A stretch of DNA of 11,282 nucleotides from Opitutaceae bacterium (GCA_031266495.1 JAISAX010000259.1:1-11282), one strand, 5' to 3'; counted from the first letter of the stretch, positions 1-7,071 are shown. Notes: generated from the letters alone by a model not told the origin. A program made the numbers and translations.

Positions 1-907
1 CGACACGAAAACCCATGTAGTAGTTCTCGACGTTCGCGAGGATGGTGCTGCGCGCCGAGGTGGCGAGGCCGCTGTCGGAGCTGCCGAACGCGCCGCCACG
101 AACAATATTGGCAGCAGCAACAAGAGTATCGTTCCATTCCCTGAGGTTCCCCCCCTGCTGATACGTCCCGTAAAACGAACTCGCACCTGTCATATAGTCG
201 TACTGATTCACATCCGCTATGTACGTGCCCCCTGGCATCGCGTATTCTTCCCCGGAATTGGAACTGTCGTAGTAGTTCGCGTTGTCCTGGCTCAGAGTAC
301 CCGTCACCGGATACATCCGGTAAGTGCCGGCGTCGTTTCCGTTGTAATACGCCGCCTTGTACCACTCGTCCTCGCTCGCTATCGCAAACCCTCCCGCCGC
401 CCACGCGTCCGCATTCCGCGTTATGCTGCCGTTCGCCGGAGTCTTCTCCCCTCCAAGCGTGTACACGCCCGTCTCCGTGCTCGCCCCGGACGTCGCTCCG
501 TTCGTCAACCAGTTCGTGAACCTCGCCGCATCCCAGAACGTTACGTAGTTCACCGGCTTGTTTCCCCACCCCTCCTTCACCGTATATTCGTAGTTTCCGG
601 ATCCGAATTCGACCGAACGGGTAATCCCTCCGTAGTCGGCGTTGTTCCCCATGCTCACATTGTAGAGATCATACGTATCGCTCTGCTGCGCCACCGCATT
701 CAGAAACGCTGCGTATTGTGCGTTCGTCACCTCGTACGTGCCGATATAGTACTCGTAGCTTACCGCTCCGTAGCCGGTGCTGTCCGCCGTGTTGCCGGCA
801 TCGCCGACCTTCACCATCGCCATGTCGATCGCTCCGAAGGCTGTCGCCCCCGTCATGGCCAGCGTCGCCAGCAGCGCCGCCATCCCTGTCTTCTTTTGTG
901 TATTCAT
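1..907 (-). CDS. Secreted FGE-sulfatase-fold (SUMF1-like) protein, C-terminus outside the window
   Basis: The visible 302 residues start with a Sec signal peptide (MNTQKK, a hydrophobic stretch to about residue 22, likely cleavage near 26). A formylglycine-generating-enzyme/SUMF1 fold follows. Diagnostic blocks are GTYEVTNAQYAAFLN (56-70), PVNYVTFWDAARFTNWL (118-134), FAIASEDEWYKAAYY (174-188), GNLREWND (253-260), VRGGAFGSS (269-277) and a terminal GFRV (299-302). True FGE oxidises a sulfatase cysteine using a catalytic cysteine pair near the C-terminus. No cysteine is present in the visible part, so I infer a binding or structural role rather than sulfatase maturation. Family members in Verrucomicrobiota often end in a PEP-CTERM sorting tail, which would lie beyond position 1. 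The only plausible start is the ATG at 907-905, which has no nearby Shine-Dalgarno. The fold is confident; the function is unknown. Confidence 0.85.
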   Translation of the reverse strand, partial: MNTQKKTGMAALLATLAMTGATAFGAIDMAMVKVGDAGNTADSTGYGAVSYEYYIGTYEVTNAQYAAFLNAVAQQSDTYDLYNVSMGNNADYGGITRSVEFGSGNYEYTVKEGWGNKPVNYVTFWDAARFTNWLTNGATSGASTETGVYTLGGEKTPANGSITRNADAWAAGGFAIASEDEWYKAAYYNGNDAGTYRMYPVTGTLSQDNANYYDSSNSGEEYAMPGGTYIADVNQYDYMTGASSFYGTYQQGGNLREWNDTLVAAANIVRGGAFGSSDSGLATSARSTILANVENYYMGFRV

Positions 908-960
908 TTTTATGTGTTGGTTGCTTGTTGATGGTTGGTTGGTGGTTGTTTTTTTCTCCT
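908..960 (-). promoter_or_regulatory. Adenine/cytosine-rich 5' leader of the FGE-like gene
   Basis: On the minus strand the 53 bases before the ATG are almost G-free and built from repeated CAACC/CAACAA motifs. An AGGAG lies at their far end (960-956), about 48 bases from the start codon, which is too far for normal ribosome binding. No upstream in-frame start codon exists that would bring AGGAG close. It is probably an unstructured leader that permits SD-independent initiation. This is an inference from composition only. Confidence 0.35.
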
Positions 961-1406
961 CCGTCATGGCGGGATTTTCCACGGACGCCGGGGAATGTCC
1001 GCGCCCGCCGGTGGAATGGCGGGCGGGCCGGGTGGACAAAACAAATGGACTGGACAGGAAGCGGCATGGGAAGGAGGCGGGCGCCGCAGGGACGCCCTCC
1101 CGGCCACATTTGCCTGGGGGCGTTTTCGGGGGGGTCCCGAAACCGTCCCTCCGGTGGCGGTGGCGCGAGGTACTTATCTGCGTTCAGGCCGGCAACCGGA
1201 ACAAGGTCAAAGCGCGAAACCCCGACGATGTGTCACCATATTCCTGAGCAACCTTCATAGTTCATAGGACCAGAGCCGTCCAGGTTATCCCTGCGGTTTT
1301 ACGGTTTTACGGTTTTCCCGTTTTGGCGAGTGTGCCGTTTTCAGCTTTCAGCCAGCGACGATTCAGGTTCACCTTGCCAACAACACCCCCCATTATTCTG
1401 ACCGCC
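961..1406. other. Non-coding divergent intergenic region
   Basis: This stretch separates two divergently oriented genes and shows no convincing coding sequence; the open frames crossing it are arginine/glycine-rich and match no family. It contains a GC-rich imperfect hairpin at 1073-1100, a cleaner hairpin at 1121-1145 (CGTTTTCGGG, 5-base loop, CCCGAAACCG, one mismatch) and a three-copy octamer repeat at 1294-1317. I could not identify a convincing sigma-70 promoter for either flanking gene. Confidence 0.5.
1294..1317. repeat. Three tandem copies of the octamer CGGTTTTA
   Basis: Copies lie at 1294-1301, 1302-1309 and 1310-1317, the last ending in C instead of A. A related CCGTTTT follows at once. 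The array lies about 90 bases upstream of the phosphatase start and could vary in copy number by slippage. No function is evident. Confidence 0.6.
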
Positions 1407-3800
1407 ATGCCATATCAACCACTCACGCCGAATACACCGCCACTTCCCGGGGTCAAGGGAGGCTGGTGGCAGTGGCTGCGGGAGGCGATCAACGAACACG
1501 CCATCACGGCGGTGACCGATGCCGACGGAATCATCCGCTATGTCAACGACCACCTCTGCCAGATGTCCGGGTACTCGAGCGACGAACTCATCGGGCAGAC
1601 CCACCGCATCGTCAAATCCGGAGAACACCCGCCCGGGTTTTACGCCGGACTCTGGAAAACCATCACAGCGGGCGAAGTCTGGCAGGGCACGATCTGCAAC
1701 CGCGCCAAAGACGGCCACCACTACCGGGTGCGGACCACCATCCTGCCCCTGCCAGGCGAAGGCGAAAGCGGCCGCCCCGCCGGGTACCTCGCGCTCCGCA
1801 CGGACGTGACCCGGCTGACCGGCGCCGAACAAGAACTCGCCGCCCGGACCCAGGAACCGCACCTCCTCTTCAGCAACTCGCCAATGGGCATGAGCTGGCG
1901 CTCCTTCAACCCCGACGGCACCCCCGGCCTCAACCACGCCGACCGGCGCTTCTGCGAAATCATCGGCCTGAGCGAAGACGAAGCCCTCGACATCGACAAC
2001 ATCCGCCGCGTCAGCCACCCCGGCGACTGGGCCAGGCAAACGGAACTCACCGCCGAAATCTACGCCGGCAAACGCGACCGCTTCACATTCGAAAAACGCT
2101 ACTTCCACCCCGACGGACGCACCGTGTGGACAAGCCTCACCGTCGTAGTGCTACGCTCCGCCGACGGCCACGTCACCCACCACTTCGCCATGCTCGAAGA
2201 CATCACCGCCCGGCGCCACGCCGAGCAGGAACTCCGCAGCACCGAAGCCCGCTGGCGCACCTACCTCCAGACCGCCAGCGAAATCCTCTACGCCATCACC
2301 CCCGAAGGCCGCGTCAAATTCGTCTCCCGCGCCCTCACCACCAAACTCGGCTACAAAGTCGAGGAAGTACTCGGGCACCGCTTCACCGAAGTCGTGCACC
2401 CCGACGACCGCGCCCACTGCCTCACCTTCTTTCACGAAACCCTGCGCAACGGCACCAGCCCCGGCTCCATCGAATACCGCGCCATCCACAAAGACGGCAC
2501 CTGGCGCTGGCACGCCAGCACCGGCTCCACCTACACCGACCGCGACGGACGCCGCGCCTACTTCGGCGTCGCGCGCGACATCAGCATCCGCCGCAAAGCC
2601 CAGGAAGAACTCCGCGCCGCGCTCGGCCGCCTTGAGGAAATGGCGCGCATCGTTGACCGCTCCCCCTCCGTCGTCGTCCTCTGGCGCGCCGACCCCGGCT
2701 GGCCCGTGGAATTCGTCTCGCAAAGCGTCCGCCAGTTCGGCTACGGACCGGAAGACTTCACCCACCGCAAACTCACCTTTCGCGACATCACCCACGCCGA
2801 CGACCGCGACCGCGTGACAGCCGAAGTGGAAGCCCACGCCGCCTCCACCCACCGCGAATACACCCAGGAATACCGCGTCCAGTGCCGCGACGGCACCATC
2901 CGCTGGGTGGACGACCACACCATCGTCCGCGTCGACGCGCAAGGCAACGTCACCCACCACGAAGGCGTCATCACCGACATCACCGCGCGCAAAGACGCCG
3001 AAGACCGCGACCGCGCCGCCCGCGAACGCGAACTCACCCTCGCCCGCGACGTGCAACAACACCTCCTGCCCAACGTCTTCCCCCCCCTCGCCCGCCTCGA
3101 AGTCAACGCCCTCTCGCAACCCTCGCGCCACCTCGGCGGCGACTACTACGACGTCATCGCGGTGGACGCCCGCCACTGCGGCATCGTCATCGCCGACGTA
3201 TCCGGCAAAGGCGCCCCCGCCGCTCTCATGATGGCCGCCTGCCGCGCCAGCCTCCGCCAATGCGCCCAGGGAGAAGTATCGCCGGGCGCCGTCCTCCGCC
3301 GCGTCAACCGCGCCCTCCAGCCCGACATGCCCCCGCGCATGTACATCACACTCTTCTACGGCATCGTGAATCTGGATACGCTGGAACTCCGCTACTCGCG
3401 GGCCGGCCACGAACCCGCGCTCCTCCTGCGCGCAAGCGCAAGCGCGGACGCGGACGCGGAAAACGCAGCCCCGGCAGCCCCCGGACTACTATCCGAAGGA
3501 GGCCTCGCGCTCGGCATGGCGCCGGCGGATATTTTTGACGCGACGCTCGGCGAAGCAACGGTGCACCTGGCGCCAGGCGACCTGGTCGCGCTCTACACCG
3601 ACGGAGTGAACGAAGCCTGCAACATCTCCGGCGAGGAATTCGGGCGCGAACGCCTTGCCACCGCCCTCGCCCGCTGCGCCGGCCTGCCGCTCGACGAAAT
3701 CCTCAAGCGCATCGACCGCCACCTGAGGCAATTCTGCACGCTCGCCCCCCGCGACGACGACCGCGCGCTCCTGCTCGTGCGGGCCAAAAAGACAGAGTGA
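1407..3800 (+). CDS. Four-PAS-domain SpoIIE-type (PP2C) serine/threonine phosphatase
   Basis: This 797-residue cytosolic protein has no transmembrane segment. Four PAS/PAC modules cover about residues 33-138, 152-272, 284-398 and 414-530; each of the last three ends in a DITAR/DISIR-type PAC motif. A short charged helix (529-550, ending LARDVQQHLLP) links them to a SpoIIE/PP2C phosphatase domain (about 570-790). Metal-binding motifs look intact: GGDYYD (577-582), DVSGKG (597-602), LYTDG (729-733) and DDDR (783-786). Such proteins usually dephosphorylate anti-sigma-factor antagonists in partner-switching cascades in response to signals sensed by PAS. No antagonist or anti-sigma gene is adjacent, so partners are unknown. 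I chose the ATG at 1407: the frame stays open upstream to a TTG at 1323, but the extra 28 residues are unlike PAS sequence and run through the octamer-repeat region. There is no clear ribosome-binding site. Confidence 0.9.
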   Translation: MPYQPLTPNTPPLPGVKGGWWQWLREAINEHAITAVTDADGIIRYVNDHLCQMSGYSSDELIGQTHRIVKSGEHPPGFYAGLWKTITAGEVWQGTICNRAKDGHHYRVRTTILPLPGEGESGRPAGYLALRTDVTRLTGAEQELAARTQEPHLLFSNSPMGMSWRSFNPDGTPGLNHADRRFCEIIGLSEDEALDIDNIRRVSHPGDWARQTELTAEIYAGKRDRFTFEKRYFHPDGRTVWTSLTVVVLRSADGHVTHHFAMLEDITARRHAEQELRSTEARWRTYLQTASEILYAITPEGRVKFVSRALTTKLGYKVEEVLGHRFTEVVHPDDRAHCLTFFHETLRNGTSPGSIEYRAIHKDGTWRWHASTGSTYTDRDGRRAYFGVARDISIRRKAQEELRAALGRLEEMARIVDRSPSVVVLWRADPGWPVEFVSQSVRQFGYGPEDFTHRKLTFRDITHADDRDRVTAEVEAHAASTHREYTQEYRVQCRDGTIRWVDDHTIVRVDAQGNVTHHEGVITDITARKDAEDRDRAARERELTLARDVQQHLLPNVFPPLARLEVNALSQPSRHLGGDYYDVIAVDARHCGIVIADVSGKGAPAALMMAACRASLRQCAQGEVSPGAVLRRVNRALQPDMPPRMYITLFYGIVNLDTLELRYSRAGHEPALLLRASASADADAENAAPAAPGLLSEGGLALGMAPADIFDATLGEATVHLAPGDLVALYTDGVNEACNISGEEFGRERLATALARCAGLPLDEILKRIDRHLRQFCTLAPRDDDRALLLVRAKKTE

Positions 3801-3807
3801 CTCCCCT

Positions 3808-3820
3808 CCCCCCCCCCCCC
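3808..3820. repeat. C13 homopolymer tract
   Basis: Thirteen uninterrupted C residues begin eight bases after the phosphatase stop codon. The tract is intergenic. It is prone to length variation by slippage and also to sequencing error. Confidence 0.7.
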
Positions 3821-3826
3821 GGAGCG

Positions 3827-3856
3827 GCGGCGGCCGTCGCCGCGGCTGATGTTTTT
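3827..3856 (+). terminator. Weak candidate terminator after the phosphatase gene
   Basis: A six-base-pair all-GC stem (GCGGCG at 3827-3832 with CGCCGC at 3838-3843, loop GCCGT) is followed eight bases later by a run of five T (3852-3856). The T run is displaced and short, so intrinsic termination is possible but not compelling. Confidence 0.25.
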
Positions 3857-3872
3857 GCAGGGGCGCACTTCA

Positions 3873-4089
3873 CGTAACGTCAGTAACTGAAGTGGCGCGG
3901 GCGTCTCGCCCGCAAGCGTTGCCTCACCGTTCCGGCGTGGCACGGGCTTCCAGCCCGTGGACGGCGCGAAGCGCCGCCCCTTCCCCCCCCCCCTTTTTTT
4001 TTGGGGGGGGGCACCAGTCACTCCAGAACACGGGCTGGAAGCCCGTGCCACGCCGCCTGCCGCGTAACATCAGTCAGTAACATCAGCCA
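3873..4089. repeat. Intergenic island of palindromic repeats bounded by GTAAC direct repeats
   Basis: Three short palindromes lie here. A type-A unit is at 3892-3913 (core CGCGGGCGTCTCGCCCGC), a type-C unit at 3937-3959 (core CACGGGCTTCCAGCCCGTG), and an inverted type-C copy at 4029-4051. The two C copies are exact reverse complements over 23 bases and match 8836-8858 inside the mannosidase gene. The type-A unit matches 8122-8143 over 22 bases. The island is bounded by CGTAACGTCAGT (3873-3884) and CGTAACATCAGT (4063-4074). The right boundary is itself a tandem 13-mer (4064-4076, 4077-4089). The units resemble REP elements in size and symmetry. No RAYT-type transposase is in the window. Confidence 0.85.
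3983..4011. repeat. C11-T9-G9 homopolymer triplet (potential hairpin)
   Basis: Eleven C (3983-3993), nine T (3994-4002) and nine G (4003-4011) follow one another directly. The C and G runs could pair with the T run as loop. It lies between the second and third palindromic units of the island. Confidence 0.7.
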
Positions 4090-5351
4090 CGCAGTCCGGA
4101 GGCAAGGCCGCCGCTTGTCGGCGCGCCGCAGGGCGTATCCGGAGCCGGACTTCGCACCGGACTCGATGCGACAGGAGATACGTTTGCCAACAAACGCCAC
4201 GGCCAGCACTCCAGGAAGGACTCGTTGACCTCGTCGTTGGGCACGCCGAGCGTGTAGGTGGTGCCGTCGAGGGAGCGGACGGCTTTTTTGATGGTCAGGT
4301 ATCCGGTCTGGAACAACAACGGCACCTCGCTCATTTTGTCGGGATTGTAACTGCCCATGTCGAGCGTCCGCGCTTCAAAGGGCCTGAGGATCGGGGCGAG
4401 TTGTCCGCGTTTTTTGAGGATGTTGATCAAAAACGTCGGCGTGCCCGTCTGGAACCAGTGGTTGGCAAACTCGCGGACACTGAAAAAACGCAAAGTGGAG
4501 AAAGGGTTGTAAACGGAGTTTTTGCCATCCCGGGAGTAGCCGTTGTACCAGCGGCGGATGTGCTGCAGGAGCTGGCCGGGCGAGGCGTCCAGCTCCGTCG
4601 CGGTTCCGGCGATGTGTCCGGCGAAACAGGTTTCCAGTTCCTGTTGCGTGTAGCCGCAGATGGTCGAGAAATCCGGATGCAGCGTGATGTCGGACAGATT
4701 GTTTAGCCCCGAAAAAACGGATACGCCTGCGAATTTCGTGACGCCCGTCAGGAAGACGAAGCGGAGATGTTCGTCGCTGCCCTTGAGGACGCCGTAGAAA
4801 GCGTTGAGGAATTTCCGGATGGCCTCGGCGTCCTCCGTTTTGTCGAGCACGTCGAGGATGGGCTTGTCGTATTCGTCAACCATTACAACGGCCTGCGAGC
4901 CGGTTTTGCGATGGAGGGCGAGGATGAGTTCGGCAAAATTGTCGCGAGAGTATTCGGTGGCGAGCGTGATGCCATGGTCGTCGGCGATGCGACGGAAAAA
5001 GTTGCGCGTGCTCGATTCCATCTCCTGCGGGGAGGCGTGGCCGAGCACCGTCCAGTCGATGCGGATGACGGGATGTTTCTGTGCCCAGTCGCGCAGCCCG
5101 TGAATCGCCAGCCCCTCGAAGAGCGTCTTGTTGCCCTTGAAAACTTCCTCGATGGTGCTCAACAAAAGCGATTTCCCGAAGCGGCGCGGACGGGACAGGA
5201 AAAAAACCTTGCCGCTTTCGATGAGGCGCTGGATGGCGTCGGTCTTGTCAACGTAGAGATACCCATTCTTGCGCAGGTCGGCGAACGACTGGATTCCGAT
5301 CGGCAATTTGGGCAAGGCGGGTGTAACGGGTGTGTCGGACGAAGCGGTCAT
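4083..5351 (-). CDS. AAA-ATPase-like domain protein lacking its C-terminal PD-(D/E)XK nuclease (probable deletion derivative)
   Basis: This 422-residue protein opens with LPIGIQSFADLRKNGYLYVDKT, the signature start of the AAA-ATPase-like (PF09820-type) family of unknown function. A Walker A variant RPRRFGKS is at 54-61, Walker B VVMVDEYDKP at 155-164, and FVFLTGVTKF at 198-207. The domain ends normally at YTLGVPNDEVNESFLE (366-381). Family members then carry a PD-(D/E)XK nuclease domain (DUF1703/PDDEXK_9-type). Here about 40 residues of proline/serine-rich sequence replace it. From about 4213 downward, the +1 frame reads VLAVAFVGKRISCRIES, which looks like an authentic family C-terminus. I infer an internal deletion with frameshift near 4205-4215. 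The stop codon lies in the GTAAC repeat. The start is the ATG at 5351-5349; the frame remains open further upstream through a C13 run and the palindrome, but that extension looks non-native. It is likely non-functional. Confidence 0.75.
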   Translation of the reverse strand: MTASSDTPVTPALPKLPIGIQSFADLRKNGYLYVDKTDAIQRLIESGKVFFLSRPRRFGKSLLLSTIEEVFKGNKTLFEGLAIHGLRDWAQKHPVIRIDWTVLGHASPQEMESSTRNFFRRIADDHGITLATEYSRDNFAELILALHRKTGSQAVVMVDEYDKPILDVLDKTEDAEAIRKFLNAFYGVLKGSDEHLRFVFLTGVTKFAGVSVFSGLNNLSDITLHPDFSTICGYTQQELETCFAGHIAGTATELDASPGQLLQHIRRWYNGYSRDGKNSVYNPFSTLRFFSVREFANHWFQTGTPTFLINILKKRGQLAPILRPFEARTLDMGSYNPDKMSEVPLLFQTGYLTIKKAVRSLDGTTYTLGVPNDEVNESFLECWPWRLLANVSPVASSPVRSPAPDTPCGAPTSGGLASGLRG

Positions 5352-5431
5352 GGCGACGGCGACTTTCCCGGCTTTCTCGCCACGGGGCAAGCCTGCCGCC
5401 GAATCCGCAGGATCCTCTTTCCCGTACTCCT

Positions 5432-5444
5432 CCCCCCCCCCCCC
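5432..5444. repeat. C13 homopolymer tract
   Basis: Thirteen C residues lie between the 162-bp palindrome and the start of the AAA-ATPase-like gene, which reads away on the minus strand. It is the same length as the tract at 3808-3820. Confidence 0.65.
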
Positions 5445-5455
5445 GCCCCCGGCGC

Positions 5456-5617
5456 TAGGAGCCGTAATGAAATAAACAGAGCAAAGATGCGCCGGGATTG
5501 AAGAGGGAGCCAAGGAGCTGGCGAGGGAGTTTACCGAGGTAAATGACCGAGTCAGCGACGCTGGCTCGCTCTTCAAGACCAAGCAGATTTGCTCTGTTTA
5601 TTTCATTACGGCTCCTA
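5456..5617. mobile_element. 162-bp near-symmetric palindromic element, MITE-like
   Basis: The outer 30 bases (5456-5485) are an exact reverse complement of 5588-5617; they start TAGGAGCCGTAATGAAATAA. Symmetry continues inward: TTGAAGAGNGAGCCA is present in both arms with a one-base offset, and TTTACCGAGGTAAA (5530-5543) lies exactly at the centre. Each end carries TA. If that TA is a target duplication, the element proper is 5458-5615, as expected for a non-autonomous IS630/Tc1-mariner-type MITE. This family assignment is an inference. It encodes no protein. Its right end supplies the TAG stop codon of the adjacent regulator gene, and on the RNA level it would fold into a long hairpin directly after that gene. 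Confidence 0.8.
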
Positions 5618-6907
5618 CGATTCCCGCACCACCAGCCGCGGCTTGAGCAACACATGCTGCGCGCGTCCGCTGCCAACGGCGTCGGCGGTTGCGGCCGTGG
5701 CCGGCGTGAGTGCGCGGGGCAACCCCTCGATCCGGTCGATCAGGATCGCGGCCGCCTCGCGGCCGATTTCCTCGGCCGGCTGGTCGATGCTCGTCAGCCG
5801 CAGGCCGGCGGCCTGGAAAAGCTCGCGGTCGAGATTGTCGTAACCGACGAGCGACACATCCGCGGGCACCGAAAGCCCGGCATCGCGCAAGGCGAGAAAC
5901 GCGCCGTAGGCCATGTTGTCCTGCATGCACACGATGCCGTCGAAGCGCGGACGCGCAGCGTTTTCCATGACGCTGTTACCCTCAAAAATCCCGTCGGCGA
6001 CCAGGCCGCCGGTTTCCTGCCGGGCCTGCGCGGCGTCGGCCTCCAGCCATGCGGCCACGGCTTCGCGGGCGGAGTCTTCGTGGCCGCGTGTGCCCAGCGC
6101 CGCCTCGTGCGCCGGTTGCGGCGCCAGACCGTAATCCTGGAGGGCCTGAAAAAACCCCTTGCGACGCTCGCGATCCGTCACACCGCCCTCCTCGCCAAAG
6201 GCGAGCAACGCCAGCCGCCGGTGCCCGCTTGCGATCAGGTGCTCGGTGGCGGCGTATATGCCCGCCACATTGTCCGACATCACGCCCGGCGCGTCCACGC
6301 CCGGCACGTAGCGGTCGATCATTACAAGCGGGATCGAACGCGCGCCGAACCGGCGGATCAGTTCGTGAAACTCCGCCCGCACCACATTCCCTGTATCCGG
6401 AAAAACCGCCACGCCGCCCACGCCACCCTCCAGCATACGGCGCAATTGTTGCAACTGGTAATCCATGTCCCCGTGATCGTGCGCCAGCGCCACATGGAAC
6501 CCGCGCTCCGCGGCCAGCGCCTCCGCCCCGCGCACGATGCGCGAGATGAGCGAATTCTCCACCGTGGGCACCACCAGGCCGATCAGCCGGTGCGCCGTCA
6601 GCCCGGTCCTCCGGGGCGGCGCCACCGCGCGCGCCAGCCGCGTGCCGCCGCCGCGCCGCGTCTGCAAAAACCCCTCGCGATGCAGCGATTCCATCGCCTT
6701 GCGCAGCGTCACCCGGCTCACCCCCAACTCCTCGCAAAACTGCCGCTCCGGCGGCAACCGGTCCCCGACCTTCATGTTGGCCAGCCGCGCCTGCACCTCG
6801 CGCGCCACCCGGGCATACGCCGGCAGGAGCGCTTCGTCGATAGCAGTGGTAGAGACGGTGGCGGCGGCAGCGGCGGCGGCGGTGAAATCGGGTGTGATGG
6901 AAGACAT
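5615..6907 (-). CDS. GntR/LacI hybrid transcriptional regulator (AraR-like architecture)
   Basis: This 430-residue cytosolic regulator has a GntR winged helix-turn-helix at about 28-92, with YARVAREVQARL, the DRLPPERQF motif (49-57), LGVSRVTLRKAMESL (61-75) and the wing QTRRGGGTRL. A LacI-type sugar-binding domain spans about 107-430 and includes IGLVVPTVENSLISRIVRGAE, VMIDRYVPG, DNVAGIYAATEHLIASGHRR and VSLVGYDNLD. This GntR-plus-LacI arrangement is that of AraR, which releases its operator when it binds a sugar. The gene is divergent from the GH38 gene, so control of that gene is the likely role. I chose the ATG at 6907 because two upstream starts (ATG 6922, TTG 6952) overlap the putative promoter. 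An alanine run (10-16) comes from a GGC/GCC repeat. The stop codon lies in the end of the 162-bp palindrome, but the domain ends normally (PRLVVRES), so little has been lost. Confidence 0.88.
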   Translation of the reverse strand: MSSITPDFTAAAAAAATVSTTAIDEALLPAYARVAREVQARLANMKVGDRLPPERQFCEELGVSRVTLRKAMESLHREGFLQTRRGGGTRLARAVAPPRRTGLTAHRLIGLVVPTVENSLISRIVRGAEALAAERGFHVALAHDHGDMDYQLQQLRRMLEGGVGGVAVFPDTGNVVRAEFHELIRRFGARSIPLVMIDRYVPGVDAPGVMSDNVAGIYAATEHLIASGHRRLALLAFGEEGGVTDRERRKGFFQALQDYGLAPQPAHEAALGTRGHEDSAREAVAAWLEADAAQARQETGGLVADGIFEGNSVMENAARPRFDGIVCMQDNMAYGAFLALRDAGLSVPADVSLVGYDNLDRELFQAAGLRLTSIDQPAEEIGREAAAILIDRIEGLPRALTPATAATADAVGSGRAQHVLLKPRLVVRES

Positions 6908-6921
6908 TGGTTTGTGCTTCA

Positions 6922-6942
6922 TTTGTATTACCGGGCATACCA
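6922..6942 (-). promoter_or_regulatory. Operator-like site 1, TGGTAT-N8-ATACAAA
   Basis: The core GTAT (6925-6928), eight bases, then ATAC (6937-6940) forms a 16-bp interrupted palindrome with an extra CCGG at its centre. Read towards the regulator gene it is TGGTAT-N8-ATACAAA, which matches the site before the mannosidase at all 13 conserved positions. It is probably an operator of the adjacent GntR/LacI protein. AraR-type operators also use ATTTGTA-like half-sites. Confidence 0.55.
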
Positions 6943-6952
6943 GAAAGGTCAA
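6922..6952 (-). promoter_or_regulatory. Candidate promoter of the GntR/LacI regulator
   Basis: The minus strand shows TTGACC (6952-6947) and an AATACA/TACAAA box (6929-6922), 17 to 19 bases apart. The transcript would begin roughly ten bases before the ATG at 6907, giving a very short leader. The -10 region coincides with an operator-like site, which suggests autorepression. Confidence 0.45.
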
Positions 6953-7071
6953 GAAAGGCCGTCAACCGGGTTCGACAGATTGAACCGAAGTAATCTGAAA
7001 ATACCGGGATGCACTCGACAACCTCTTTCCGTCAAAGAAAATGCATGGCAGTTTCGGAACATGCTCAAAAT

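Noticed and set aside
669..1109. Minus-strand open frame overlapping the start of the FGE-like gene
   Set aside because: It is in a different frame from a clearly recognisable secreted protein and is arginine/glycine/histidine-rich without motifs.
1323..1406. TTG start giving 28 more residues for the phosphatase
   Set aside because: The extra residues lack PAS character and there is no ribosome-binding site; the ATG at 1407 fits better.
2151..3410. Open frame of 419 codons antisense to the phosphatase
   Set aside because: Low-complexity G/A/V/D composition without motifs; a shadow of the PAS/SpoIIE gene.
3873..4089. CRISPR array
   Set aside because: Units differ in type, orientation and spacing and are themselves palindromic; there are no regular unique spacers and no cas genes.
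5352..5582. N-terminal extension of the AAA-ATPase-like protein by 77 codons
   Set aside because: It would translate a polyglycine-encoding C13 tract and half of the 162-bp palindrome; the family signature begins just after the ATG at 5351.
6990..7004. Third operator-like site (GTAA-N7-ATAC) between the divergent genes
   Set aside because: One half-site is mismatched and the spacing is seven rather than eight, so I do not count it with the two matching sites.
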